A stretch of 64,000 nt of DNA from Chrysemys picta bellii (GCF_011386835.1 NC_088800.1:82710981-82774980); one strand, 5' to 3'. Shown: positions 34,481 through 46,208, counted from the first letter of the stretch. Notes: generated from the letters alone by a model not told the origin. Numbers and translations are program-made.

Positions 34481-36526
34481 CCTACACCCAACCTATCTCA
34501 GGGCCATTTCCTGGTTTCCTCACATAATGATTCAGGCATTGCATAGGGGAACTACCTAAGGGCTGAGATGAGAGAATTCTATCCATCTACGTTCTTATAG
34601 TGGTATCCATCAGTAGAGCATATTCTAGTCACCCCCTAACCCATGCATAGGCACAGAGCACCAGCAGACCCACTCCCAATACAAGTACCCAACATGGAGG
34701 TTTGGGACACATACAATTGTGTACCCCCAGGCTTTTCCGCTCCTCCATTTTCCCACATCCCGATGGGGCCTCACAGAGTGCCACCATGGAACATAGCTCC
34801 GTGGCATGCAAGGGATGAGCACCTGGCATAGCTTATGCCTCCTGCACAATATAGCAATATTTCCACTGCTTTTCCAGCTTTGCTTTTCCATACAAGGGCA
34901 GCAGGCTCAGGAAATACTGACTGGAGTCTACTACGCCAGGTGCTTCAGCAGAAGAAATTGCTCCATCCTTTCCCATAACACACCTAATTATGCAAGTCCA
35001 TAGGTAGACTTTTCTTCACAGGGTGTAGTAATCAAATGTATAATGGGAAATTTCCAAAATCTCTCTTTCTTTGCAGGTGCAAAATTTGCCCCCACATACT
35101 GAATTGCAGGCCCAGATCTTAGCAGTTGGACCTGTAGCTATCTATTTTGAAACTATAAAAATACAAGTGCATATGTTCCGGTCTAATGGACTATCTTGTG
35201 TAAAAATTTATTTCCTATAGAGAATTTGCTGCTTTCTGGAATCCTGCACTGTGATTCTAGGAAATTGGAAATGAATGGAAGGAACTGGTGCTGGGCTGAC
35301 ATATTCTGATACAGCGAAATTGGTGGAATGTGGGCAAAATGTATTTGGTTGTTTACTCCTGTTAGCATTTGCTGCTAGCATGTGGCATACTGATGAGAGC
35401 ATTTCCAAGCGTTCTTGCATGTGCAAATGTGACAACACGTTAATTTTGCAGCATTTCCACAGCTGCATTGGCTGCATGGAGGAAACAAAAATATCTTTGT
35501 GACTAAAAGCCCAGAAACTTTCAAGCACTACAGTTCAGGTCAAGTTATGCATCCATGGAGCATAATGCCATCTGGTTTAGCTTGATGGTTAAATGACATT
35601 CCCCTGTCAAACTCGCTTTGAAAGGCAATTCCAGGGAACCCAGATTTGTTCCTGCGAAGGTCGTGGTGAGCTGTGTGTTCTAATGAGGACATTTGTTGTA
35701 AGTTGCGGGGTGTTTGGAAGATAAGATGGAGACACTATATATTTCTCATAGCCAAGAGAGAAAAATTCAGACCAGAAATCTTTTAAGTTATGGTTTCATA
35801 ATTGTCAGCAAAAACTTGTCTCTGATGTAACTCTGACTTCAGCAAAGCGATTTACATACCATACAACATGTGTATGCATCTCTCTGTTAAAACAGATACA
35901 GTCAACTTCTTAGACCGAATACAGTAGTTGTAGGATGATGTAGTCTTAAATTATTGCAAAAGAGCTTTATTTCTAAGTCACCACTTGATTATTAAAAGCC
36001 TCTTTTCTGAATTGTTTATTTTTCATTTCATGGTTGAGTTATTTAAACTCTACAATTTCAATCCCACTTTTATCCTACTCATGGTGCCGATTTCCTTCAT
36101 CCCCTTCTAAGCCTAGTTTTCAAGTCACATCAAACACCATCCATGTGCCAGATGCTTAGTAAATAATGTTTTCGCCCAAAGTATTATGCTAAACTCAAGC
36201 ATATCCACTGGCCACAGCTGCTCAGATAGCGGACATCTTCAGTACCGAGTGATGCAATGATGCTTTGCTCTTTTCAGCTCTTGGAGCCTAATCCTGGTCC
36301 CATCTGAGTCAATGGGAAGAGCATCAGAATTTAGCATCTTACAGACCAGGAGTTGAATCCAAAAAAATAGGAGGCATTTGGGGTGACTCCAGCTATATAT
36401 TCAGAGGTAAGGATGATTAATACTGGAGGATTTGGGGGTACTACTCACACCCATATTTCATGATCCAGAATATAGTAATAAGTAGGTTAGTTACAAAGGG
36501 CAATGTCCTCTGCTGAATGGAATTAC
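34481..36526. other. Unique DNA, nothing recognised
   Basis: Both-strand overlaps of 60-106 codon frames around 35208-35528 argue against coding. AT-rich parts near 35880-36060 contain ATTATTAAAAG and ATTTAAACTC words only. Confidence 0.4.
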
Positions 36527-36538
36527 AGTTGTGCATTT

Positions 36539-36787
36539 ATCAGAGGGGTAGCCGTGTTAGTCTGAATCTGTAAAAAGCAACAGAGGGTCCTGTGGCACCT
36601 TTAAGACTAACAGAAGTATTGGGAGCATCAGCTTTCGTGGGTAAGAACCTCACTTCTTCAGATGCAAGAAGAACCTCACTTCTTCAGACTTGCATCTGAA
36701 GAAGTGAGGTTCTTACCCACGAAAGCTTATGCTCCCAATACTTCTGTTAGTCTTAAAGGTGCCACAGGACCCTCTGTTGCTTTTTAT
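36539..36787. mobile_element. Penelope-type foldback, 249 bp
   Basis: The left arm starts ATCAGAGGGGTAGCCGTGTT and runs to a centre near 36686. The right arm repeats it inverted (CTTCTGTTAGTCTTAAAGGT, GCCACAGGACCCTCTGTTGC) but stops at CTTTTTAT, short of the terminal motif. A small internal duplication (AGAACCTCACTTCTTCAGA) lies next to the centre. Exact 12-bp flanks, AGTTGTGCATTT, occur at 36527-36538 and 36788-36799. Confidence 0.9.
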
Positions 36788-36799
36788 AGTTGTGCATTT

Positions 36800-37701
36800 G
36801 TTTATCATAAGCCCTATACTGCTAAGAATAAATGGAGATTCTCTTTTAGCTCAGGTGATGGGGGCCCGTGCTTTTGGACCAATAGAAGTTGTGTTCTGGC
36901 TGTCAGCCTGAAGTCACACGTCAAGCAGAGTGAGAACTGTAATGTTCTTTGACGGCGAATGATTTGCTGTGGTACAAGGTCGAGTTACTGTATTAGTACT
37001 TGGATAGCCTAGGTGTTATTCTACTTATTGATTCATGTATTAGGTGTTCATTCTTTCCTTCCATTCTTTAATTATTTCTCCCCTCACGCCCTGTCCCTGG
37101 TATGTTTTGCATGTGCTTTCTGTTTTGTTGTTGTTGGTATCATTGTTCTGTTATTCTCTCATCTGTAGAAGTAACTCGCAACACAATTAAGACAACTAAA
37201 ATCAACCTGACCAACCTACTCACATTTGCTTGGCACAATAACGGTCTTTTCAAATTGGGTATACTATAGTGCTGCCTTATTATTCTGGAAGGTCATTTGA
37301 ATGTCTTCTAACAATGGCTGAGTTGTTATTGATCTCAGTGTTGTCCTGTGTTTGCGATTGCTCCGGTTGCCCATCTGCTTGTATTACTTTCATATGTTCC
37401 ATTAAAATGGAACACAGCCCTTTACTATTCTTTCTTTAAATCGTAGAATGGGAAAGTGAAGGAAGGTTTTACTTCTTATAAGATTTCCAATGGTAACTCT
37501 CCCTTTCAGCTGATAATCCTCTCCCTTGCTTCACTGTTGTTCCTTTCTATTCCTTGTTATCCATTCCCTATTTTCCCTGAACCCGAAAAGTAGAAGGGCG
37601 CCCCCCCCCCAATTGGCTTGCCTGGTAAAATGGGTTGGGAGGAGATATTGTTCTTTTCTTGTGGAATATAACAGAGGCAATGTTAGAGACAGAGAGAGAG
37701 A
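36800..37701. other. Unique DNA, nothing recognised
   Basis: T-rich and pyrimidine-rich stretches with no element boundary. A C10 run begins near 37601. Confidence 0.4.
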
Positions 37702-37709
37702 GATATAGG

Positions 37710-38451
37710 CAGGGCCGGCTCTGGCTTTTTTGCCGCCCCAAGCAAAAAACGCCGGGCCGGCCGGAGCAGCAAAGGGGGGGTGGGAGAGAGGGGAGGAGGA
37801 AAACAAACCCGCCCCCAGCTGCAGCGGCAAAGGGGGGCGGAAAACAAACCTGACCCCGGCCGGAGTGGAGGGTGGGGGTGGGGGGGAAGAACAAACCGGC
37901 CGGCCGGAGCGGCCAAGGAGGTGGGGGGGGGGGCAGGAAACAAACCTGCCCCCAGCCGGAGCGGCGAAGGGGCAGGAAACAAACTGGCCGCCGGAGAGGT
38001 GAAGGAAAGAAAAAACAAAAAACCTGCGGGGCGGCGGGAGCGTGGGTGCAGGGGGACTCTCCTGGCCCTGCAGACCCCGGGCAGCGGAGTGCGCACCCCG
38101 GCTAGCAGGGGAGAGAGAGAAGGGGGGCCCCCAGGGCTTCCTTAAGCGGGGTGCTGCCACGCGGCCCCTCCGTGCGCGCTGCCTGCTGGGAGGGCTCTGT
38201 GCCACTCCGGTCGGCAGGCAGGGAAGGATGCAGGCTGCCCTGCTGGGCTTGCTGCAGGGCGCTCCCGTCCTCCACGCCGCCAACCCCTACAGGGCAGCGG
38301 GAGCAGCAAACCAAAAAGAAAAAAATCTGCAGCGGCGGCCAAAGCGGTGAAGCGCAAAAAAAAAAAAAAAAAAAAAAAAGGATTAGATGGAATGCCGCCC
38401 CTTGGAATCTGCCGCCCCAAGCACAAGCTTGCTCCGCTGGTGCCGGCCCTG
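37710..38451. mobile_element. GC-rich hAT element, non-autonomous, 742 bp
   Basis: It starts CAGGGCCGGC and ends GCCGGCCCTG (10-bp perfect inverted ends), with an exact 8-bp duplication GATATAGG at 37702-37709 and 38452-38459. The interior is extremely GC- and CpG-rich. It holds an irregular tandem array (AAACAAAC every 40-50 bases, with GGAGCGGC and AAGGGG words, 37800-37990) and an A24 run at 38356-38379. Frames of up to 250 codons open on both strands because the GC-rich array lacks stops. No transposase motif is seen. Confidence 0.93.
37795..37995. repeat. GC-rich minisatellite inside hAT element
   Basis: About five imperfect units of 40-50 bases, each with AAACAAAC followed by a CCGGCCGGAG- or CAGCCGGAGCGGC-like part and a G-run. 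The unit boundaries are approximate. Confidence 0.6.
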
Positions 38452-38459
38452 GATATAGG

Positions 38460-40542
38460 AACCCAAGGCCCAACAGGACTGCATATCAATATGACCTTAG
38501 CCCTACCTTACTCCTTTTGAAGGTCTAGGTTGCTGGGCTATTAGTTCGGAAGACCCAGTAAGAATGATGACATTCTGCAGTTGTTTATGACAAACACATC
38601 AGAATAATTCCAGTCCAAATTACAAGGCTAAAGTCGGGGGTGGGACAGGGACAGCTTGGGGGTGGGGACAAGATGACCTCAAGTTGCCCAAGGGCACAGC
38701 TATCGCTTTTGCAAAATTTTAACCAAAGACAACATTCTTTTACTGCAAAAATGAACAAATAAACCACCTGCAAAGCAAACCCAGTGAGTTTTGCATCACT
38801 ACTCAGGAGCACGGCTCCTTACAGGGCTGGGAAGGGTGTGGTTCAGCTGCATGAGGGCTCCATTCCTGTCTCCCCTTTCCCTCAAATGCTGTTTGCCCAC
38901 ATTGCTCCTAGCCCACTACCTGCCCAGACATGGAGGAAGCTGATCCTCCCGCAGTACAGAGTACACACTCACAAGGCTACTTTTCTGCACTCTTGGAGTG
39001 TAACTATTCTTACTACTTGTAAGCCAGGCCCGCTCAGTGTGCTGCTCTGTCCCCTCGAGTGGCGGCTAGGCCAACTAGAGATTAATGTACCTGCTACAAG
39101 CTTGGTTGAGAGAACTGGGTCTTTTAGTTCCAGCAGTGGAGGTTCATGTTTTAAGATCACATGGTCCCCACTGCCTATTACATATGTGGTGGTGCTAAAG
39201 GCTAGTTCTAGTCCCTGATTAAAGCTGATGAGTGTGCTAACCACCATTCTTTCAGGTGAAACGGAAGGAGCAATTTATTATGTGAGATAGCTGGAGACAA
39301 TAGAAGCTACTGCCCAAGGCAAAATTGGCCACATGGCAACGTCTGAGCCGGGGACTGTGTGGCAAGCTCTGTCTGTGCGTGAGACAGAGAGAGAGAGAGA
39401 AAAAGGAGTGGTGGACCTGCAGATGGATAGAAGTCCTTGGGGCACAGGATGGGCTGCAGGAAGGCTTAGAAACTGTAAGCGCAAAGAAATTACCTGCTGT
39501 GGTTTGTTTCTACCATGTTCAGGGAAACAGGACTGTGTGATCATTCTTTGTAAATAATCAGGATTGCACCCAAATATAGACCTGACTCCTATCATCAATT
39601 TTTCCTCCTAATGGAAACAATCCTGCATGGTCCCACATATTGGCTTATCACTCGGGCCAATGGGGAAACAACATTGTCAATCATTTTGAAAGAGATGCTG
39701 CCCTTTATTGTGTCCTCTGTGATGATCTTTAGAAAAATACTTTGCTTTAGAAGAAACAGCTGAATTATGAAGTATTGGGGCATATGAGAAAGCCAGAGTG
39801 ATTGACACATGAGCGGAGAAACTTCCGGCCTGCAAGCTTCAGTCTGCGTGCTCCTCATTATCTTAAGGACAATGCCGAGAACAAGGGAAAATCCAAGAGA
39901 AAAGAGAAGCTGTAATATCAGGAGAGGCAGACATTGTGGATTTACATAGGACCCCAGCATGCCTGAGTGTGATGGGTGATTGTCCCAAGGAATGGACTTT
40001 GGCCTGGGTACAGAAAACCACTCAACATTTTGGATGCTCATCCAGAGGTTACGTAAACTTTCAGGATTCATTGGGACCAGAGAACCGAGCTGGAGATCTC
40101 ACGAGAACAGATTATCTGATGGGGCGGAACAAGCGATTGGTACCAGCCTCTCTCTCGCTCAGTGTTTTAGCCCTTGCCCTTCTGATCCCAGAGAGGTGCA
40201 GAAGCAGCACAAATGAAAAGGGAGGGAGAGAAGATAAGATGGGGGAAGAAATAAATCACCTGCATTCTATGGGCAGGGCCATGCAGAGGCACAATCCTGC
40301 TCCTCTGTTGGATCTGGTTCTGTGTCTCAAGCCCTCTAGCCCCCCATGGTCGTGAACAGAAGCCTGAAAACGTGAAACAAGCATCGATCGATCCAGCAAC
40401 ATCTGTCAGTCTGAGTCTGCAGACAGCCTCTAGCAGTGTGAGAAGTGACAGCCACTAGAGTCAAGGAAGAAGGTACTGGCCCCATACCCTCACCAAAGCA
40501 GAGCAGACCTCTTCCTCTGTCTCCCTCCCCACCCACCTCCTG
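38460..40542. other. Mostly unique DNA, weak tRNA-like trace
   Basis: 38995-39235 contains GTCTTTTAGTTCCAGCAGTG and GATCACATGGTCCCCACTGC, which look like a decayed tRNA-derived SINE (A- and B-box-like), at low confidence. 39600-39860 is repeat-free, with GTCAATCATTTTG and GTGATTGACAC words (TALE/Hox-like). The 158-codon minus and 139-codon plus frames near 39.6-40.3 kb overlap and show no domain. Confidence 0.3.
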
Positions 40543-40760
40543 CTACTTGCGGGAAGAGGGGAGACATGGTGGCTGCTCTCATCACTGCATGGGGATGGGA
40601 AGGGGAGCCACCAATTCACCTTCTGCTGGGGGAGGAGGTCATGGGAGCCCCTATGTGAGGTGCACCGAGGGCCCTGAATTATCCTCATCCAGCGCTATTT
40701 GAGAGACGGGAAAGAATGACTGTTAGACACGTCCAAAGGCTGAAGACCCTTGGCCATTTG
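40543..40760 (+). repeat. 218-bp inverted repeat, left arm
   Basis: This stretch matches the reverse complement of 42124-42341 over 218 bases with no gap and about 8 mismatches by eye (about 96% identity). It starts CTACTTGCGGGAAGAGG and ends CTTGGCCATTTG. The flanks outside and inside are unrelated. No known repeat family is recognised. Confidence 0.93.
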
Positions 40761-42123
40761 TCCACTAGGGTAAACATTGCCTAAGCAAAAGAATAACATG
40801 CAATTGACTGGGGGGGACAGGACATGCGAGCCCCCTGACTGGAAAAGCCCTGAGTGCCGTGTGAACAGCTGACAGTTTGGACAACGTCGTTGCAAGAAAA
40901 CACCCGACTGACGCATGTTATGCCTAGCCCAGTGAAAATAGAAGTGTATGATTTATGCAGATGCTTCCTGGAAATTAGGAGGCGGAGTACTTGCAAAATG
41001 TGCAAATTTACACATGGAAGTCAAATGTAGTCAAGGGGATTCTCTTTTTATTGAGCATATAATGTGTGTACGTGAATCCTCAAGTGCGATATTTAAATGG
41101 TAATTCATTCTGGAGCATTTTAAGTGACTGGTTTTCCTGCAGCAACAAGTAAATGGCAAAGAGCTGTCAGAAGAAGAAATGATGTGCAAACCTCCATGGT
41201 GACAACTGGAGTGATTTCCTACTGTAAACGTAAGCCAGGTCTTTTATGCTGGAAGTACTCCCAGTCTACCAGGTCCTGGTGCGGGATAGCAGACAGAATC
41301 CAAGGAGTGTGAATGGAAATAGATGATGAAAGATGGGCAGCAACTACAGGGATGTAGGATTCAGAGATGTCTAGCACAAAGATAACTGCATGAACACCCA
41401 GGTTAGATAGCTGATGTAAAGGAAGCCCTTGACAAGATCTGCCAGGGAATCACATACCGTAATGTACTGACTAGTTTGTATCCACAGAAACACAGTGCCA
41501 GATTCTGAGCTCACGCTGTTTTTTTACAAACAAAATGGTCCATTTTTAAGCTGGACAGATTTCAGTGTCAGTGTCTAACAGAGCAGTAGGAATAAAGTGA
41601 GACTCTCATGATCTATCTATTTATGGTTTTCCTCTAGTACCCGTTTCAGAGTAGCAGCCGTGTTAGTCTCTATCCGCAAAAAGAACAGGAGTACTTGTTC
41701 TACTCTAAGGTGCCACAAGTACTCCTGTTCCTCTAGTACCCGTTACTGGAGCACCAAAGCATGGTCCATACATTGACTTCCATGGAACTACTCTTGAGAG
41801 TAAGGACTTTTCACACTAACAAGGTTTCAGGGCCAAGATCCGGAAGAGAGGCATATGGACAGAGGGGATCTGATCCCAAAGCATTTATAACAGAGCTGGG
41901 TTCATTACTTATCATAAAATACTTTTAAGTGCAATCCTCACCGCCTAGATTAGCCAAGCAGGAGAGTGCTAACAGGAATGGTGCTACTAAGAGGGATCCA
42001 GTGTCTCCAAAAAAAAATCAACTTGAGCTGCCGGTTGTAGGCAGCAGCTGCTGCAGGAAGTTCAATGTGCGTATTCTTAAAAACTCAGCATCCATATTTA
42101 TAATTTCACTGCCAGATATTTGC
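40761..42123. other. Spacer between inverted-repeat arms
   Basis: 1363 bases holding a small Penelope-type insertion (41646) and a possible micro-exon at 41143-41198: acceptor TTTTCCTGCAG, 56 open bases encoding QQVNGKELSEEEMMCKPP, donor ATG|GTGACA. Nothing else is recognised, and there is no transposase frame. Confidence 0.35.
41646..41729 (+). mobile_element. Short Penelope-type insertion, 15-16 bp duplication
   Basis: It begins TCAGAGTAGCAGCCGTGTTA, the family terminal motif, and ends AAGGTGCCACAAGTACTCCT, the inverted arm. It is only about 83 bases long. The flanks are TCCTCTAGTACCCGTT at 41630-41645 and again at 41729-41744, so up to 16 bases are duplicated; one or two may belong to the element. 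Confidence 0.88.
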
Positions 42124-42341
42124 CAAATGGCCAAGGGACTTCAGCCTTTCGACGTGTCTAACAGTCATTCTTTCCTGTCTCTCAAATAGCGCGGGATGAG
42201 GATAATTCAGGGCCCTCGGTGCACCTCACATAGGGGCTCCCATGACCTCCTCCCCCAGCAGAAGATGGATTGGTGGCTCCCCTTCCCATCGCCACGCAGT
42301 GATGAGAGCAGCCACCATGTCTCCCCTCTTCCCGCAAGTAG
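42124..42341 (-). repeat. 218-bp inverted repeat, right arm
   Basis: The partner of 40543-40760 in opposite orientation, same length, no indels. It carries CTAACAGTCATTCTTTCCTG and GCACCTCACATAGGGGCTCC in reverse to the left arm. Confidence 0.93.
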
Positions 42342-42529
42342 GACTAAAAGGAAGGACTAATCTATAAAAGGCTATTAAGAAAACCATCCATAGGATCCAT
42401 ATTTGCACTTCAGCCAGGGAAGATGATAGAACTGAAACTACCTTTGTGTAGATGGAGTCTCAGCCGAGAGGCCAAACTGCTCAATCACTCAAAGAGGTGT
42501 GGTCCCTCCACAGCAGGGCCCCTCATGAA

Positions 42530-42780
42530 CCTAGGAACAGCTATACTGGATCAGACTAGTGGTCCTTCTAGTCCAGTAGCCTCTCTCCAACAGTGATCAG
42601 TAATAGATGCTACAGAAGAAGATGCAAGAAACCGTGAAATAGGCAATTGTGGGATAAGTTCACCCAGCAGGAGAAATTTCTTTCTCACACTCTCAGTTAT
42701 GCCCTGATGCTGCTAAAGTGGAGCGAGGGAATCTTGCACCATTACCACCTATAATGTATCTAGGTCTGTTGACAGAGATG
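42530..42780 (+). repeat. Unclassified interspersed repeat fragment
   Basis: TATACTGGATCAGACTAGTG and CTAGTCCAGTAGCCTCTC, followed by ACAGTGATCAGTAATAGATG, resemble, from memory, a common turtle/crocodilian repeat. Class and limits are not determined. Confidence 0.4.
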
Positions 42781-43055
42781 TTCAAGTTTCAGAGAGGTCA
42801 GCGGGACACATTCCACAAGCACTAAAATGACTTAAAAGAAATAGATTTTTCACCACAGTGAGATTGCAGCTGCTCTGATGTAACTCATCCCATCATCTTC
42901 CCCAAGAAGTGTAAATTAGAAATGGGAAGGTCTGATACACAATCTTTCCTTAGCGCTAGGGAGACTGCTTCAGAAAAGGACGAGTAGCTGTCCTCTTTAA
43001 AAGTGACAGCAAACAAGCCTGCCTAGAAATGGAAGAAGATCCAGACTATACTAGT
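42781..43055. other. Unique DNA
   Basis: Nothing recognised. Confidence 0.4.
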
Positions 43056-43531
43056 TGTTATGACCCACAGGTCTTGAACCCAGGCACATAAGGAGCAGCC
43101 ATGCTTCAACCCTCCACCTTGCTTGCACTAGCTTAGTGGCAACACATGAAGCCCAGCCCCATTGTGAGGCTCCACCCCTGAGATCTGATTGGCAGTGTCC
43201 CAGAGTGGCTGATTGGCCCTCTGACCCTCCTTAAGCCAGCAGCAAGAACCAGAAACTGTCTGAACAATTGGGCTCTGCCCTGCTCCAGGCTGTATGCCTT
43301 GTGCTTCCCGATACGCTGGCCTGATATCCTGGCATCTGATTTGTGATTCCTGACTCCAGTTTGTCTTCTGCCTCTGACCCCTGGTACCCTGACCCAGCCT
43401 GACTCTGATTCCCGATTTGCACTTCTGACCTCCCAGTACCTTGAACCAGCGGCCTCTTGAATCCTGTCTCGTGACTGTGGATTCTGGCTCTGACTGCTAG
43501 GTCTGGCTGCCTATGACCAGGTTGTGCCACA
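43056..43531 (+). mobile_element. Candidate solo LTR
   Basis: It starts TGTTATGACCCAC and may end GGTTGTGCCACA. The interior shows the CCTGACTCTGATTCC-type R/U5 runs common in reptile LTRs. The flanks CTAGT (43051-43055) and CTAAG (43532-43536) match at only 3 of 5, so the duplication is not convincing. The frame at 43231-43632 on the minus strand is a by-product. Confidence 0.4.
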
Positions 43532-43694
43532 CTAAGGACGCTGAATGAGATACACCAATGGAAAACTCTATAGGTCAAAAATTGTTGCTGACCACTGGGG
43601 GAAAAAACTATTCCCCCAAACTGGTGGTGCAAGACAATCTGCCAAAAGCCAGTCTGGCATCGGTCTCAACGAAACTGGCAGTTTCAGAGTTCAG

Positions 43695-43817
43695 TGGGGC
43701 GACCAGATAGCAAGTGTGAAAAATCAGGAGGGGGTGAGGGGTAAATAGGCACCTATATAAGACAAAACCCCAAATATCAGGACTGTCCCTATAAAAGCAG
43801 GACATCTGGTCACCCTA
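43695..43817. mobile_element. hAT-type MITE, copy 3
   Basis: The ends are TGGGGCGACCAGA (diverged) and TCTGGTCACCCTA. The 8-bp flanks match at 7 of 8: GAGTTCAG at 43687-43694 and AAGTTCAG at 43818-43825. It has the same internal CACCTATATAAGA and CCCTATAAAA blocks as the other copies. It is the most diverged of the four. Confidence 0.88.
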
Positions 43818-43825
43818 AAGTTCAG

Positions 43826-45714
43826 GCACATCTCCTCTGGCCTCACAAAACAGTTATGCATGTACATGTGCCTAACACAGTCCATCCCACAGGGGAACAC
43901 GTTTCTCTGGCATATGACCAGGACACTCAGTGTCTGTCAGTGACAACTAGCTTGTGCTGGAACTAGCATGTTCACTTCTTGGGTCAGTTCCACCAAATCA
44001 TGTCCCTTTATGCTCATCTGCACCCTCATGCATGGAGTAGTGCAGATGGGGCCTTCTGCTGTTACTTTTAAAGATACTATGCCGGTGTAAAGCTTTCTCA
44101 ATGCATAGCAGTTCTCTGCCATCTTCTAAGAAAGCATTTCCCCCTCTCTCATTTGCCCCTGGGTCATTCTAACCCCAAATTGGCCCTACGTTCCTAGATT
44201 CTAAAATCTACAGTTGTCAGCAAATGTAGCATCCTTGTTCTAGCTATTCTGCTTTCCTAATCTCATTGTTAAGATCATATCCATTTTGTGGTTGCAAGAA
44301 CATTCTCTTAGTAAAGAGGAGAAGAACACAATCACAAAGCATTCTAAGAATACACCAAACCTCAAAATAAAACGTGTTTTCCATCACTAGGCATTTCCAC
44401 CTGGGGTGGGGCCTACACGACTCTTTTGCAATAATATTTTTCTAAATTACAGTATCTCTTTGATTCTCCGGGCGGGGAAAAAATCAAATCATGTGAAGAA
44501 CTGTCACCACTGGAAATGTTCACCTGGGAGCTTATGGAACATTTATGAAAACAAACAAAAACATCTGAGTGAGTGTCTCTATCAGGGGTCCTGCTTCTCG
44601 TGTGAAGAGAGTGGGAGATGAATTCATTAGAGCTCAATCTAAAGCCTAATGAAGTCAACGGGAGTCATTTCATTGGCTTAACTAGGCACTGGATCAAGCC
44701 CACCGTGTGCTTAGACTTCTGATTTACACACCAAAGTAAGTAAGATCAGCAGAGCCCAGTGCATTTGGCTAATGAACGTGTTGTGATACATATATTCTAA
44801 TGTGGTGTGTTATGTTATGAAATTATTTCATAGTCAATAAAATCTTAAAGGGGCAAAAAAGAAAAAAAAAGGGGGGGAGAGAAAAAAAAGACCAGGACAT
44901 GAAAGAGTCAGATATACATCCAGTGCTCCTCTCCACAGTTACAACCCCAAGTAAATACACATTAATAAGGATGCAGTTCAAAGTAAGTACACTTTTCAAA
45001 GGAGGCATTCTTATTTAGTGTAGATAATTATAAGAGCAAAATAAACCATCTTTCTTTCCCCATAAAAATGTTTTACACCACTCAATTAAAGCCTTTGAGA
45101 TAAAATCCTCTGTCCTGGGTGTTTTCCTTTGCTCTTCACTTTGTCGGAAGTCATTTCAATATTTTACTATCTTGCTAATAAAAAATACATAATGGCTTGC
45201 ATGCAATCTTATTTCCACTGCCAACTTGCTAGAAGAAGAAAATTTATATTGCTCGGTTGCCTCATTTTACTTTGGAGAAAAAAACATATGACCCAGCACC
45301 ACAAGGACGGGACTGGAATTGATCCTCACAAGGAAATATATGAAGTTATTTGCTTAGGATTGATGCAGTGCCCTTGAGTAATCAGGGTGACCAAGCTGGC
45401 TGTTACCTCCTGAAAAGCATTGGGCAGCCATTGCCAACATCAGCCACTGCCTCTGCTCAACTCCCTCCCCAAATCCCAATTACGATGAGAGGAGGCGAAT
45501 CAACATCTTCCTAAGCATCAATAAATCTTTGCCATCCAATTACATGCCAGAAAATACCACATGTTTAACTGGTTCCAAGTGAAACAGTGCATCACTCCCC
45601 ATATGTTATTTAATACTCTCGTACGTCTACAGTGACTTTCTTGCCCAGCACTAGTGAAAAATACATTACGTACTTCTAGCAAGTTCCAGTTTTATAAAAT
45701 AGTTATTTGATTAC
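43826..45714. other. AT-rich unique DNA
   Basis: A purine-only stretch (GAAAAAAAAAGGGGGGGAG) lies at about 44860-44890. 45000-45300 is repeat-free with CAATTAAAGC and TTGCTAATAA words and could be conserved noncoding DNA. No exon is recognised. Confidence 0.35.
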
Positions 45715-45726
45715 ACCTTTTTTAAA

Positions 45727-46196
45727 GGTTTCAGAGTAGCAGCCATGTTAGTCTGTATCCGCAAAAAGAACAGGAGTCTTTGTGATATCTTAGGGTATGT
45801 CTTCACTACCCGCCGTATCGGTGGGTAGCAATCGATTTATCCGGGATCGATATATCGCGTCTCGTTAAGACGCGATATATCTATCCCCGAACGCACTCAC
45901 CGTCGACTCTGGAACTCCACCAGAGCGAGTGGCGGTAGCGCAGTCGACGGGGGAGCCGCAGCCATCGATCCCGCGCCATCTGGACCCCAGGTAATTCTAT
46001 CCAAGATACTTCAAGTTGCATATCTTGGATCGATCCCACCCCCCCAGTGTAGACCAGCCCTTAGAGACTGACAAATTTATTTGAGCATTAGCTTTTGTGG
46101 GCTACATGTCCGAAGAAGTAAGCTGTAGCCCACGAAAGCTTATGCTCAAATAAATTTGTTAGTCTCTAAGGTGCCACAAGGACTCCTGTTCTTTTT
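45727..46196. mobile_element. Penelope-type foldback split by a MITE
   Basis: The left arm, GGTTTCAGAGTAGCAGCCAT, runs to 45789 and resumes after the MITE at 46064. The right arm (AAGCTTATGCTCAAATAAAT, TTAGTCTCTAAGGTGCCACA, ACTCCTGTTCTTTTT) is the inverse of ATTTATTTGAGCATTAGCTT and neighbours. Exact 12-bp flanks, ACCTTTTTTAAA, at 45715-45726 and 46197-46208. Without the MITE it is about 200 bp. Confidence 0.9.
45793..46060. mobile_element. PIF/Harbinger-like MITE nested in foldback
   Basis: The inverted ends are GGGTATGTCTTCACT and GGGCTGGTCTACACT, with an exact TTA duplication at 45790-45792 and 46061-46063. TTA is the classic PIF/Harbinger target. The interior has the 14-bp-armed hairpin GATATATCGCGTCT / AGACGCGATATATC and a second inverted pair around CCAAGATACTTCAAG. 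At 268 bp it has no ORF. Confidence 0.9.
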
Positions 46197-46208
46197 ACCT
46201 TTTTTAAA

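Noticed and set aside
37531..38283. 250-codon minus-strand frame in GC-rich DNA
   Set aside because: It lies almost wholly in a hAT element and reads through a GC-rich minisatellite; frames are equally open on the other strand.
37700..38460. CpG island promoter of a host gene
   Set aside because: The exact 8-bp duplication and inverted ends show the CpG-rich block was inserted as a transposon.
39595..40355. 158-codon minus and 139-codon plus frames
   Set aside because: They overlap each other and have no domain, splice sites or coding-like composition.
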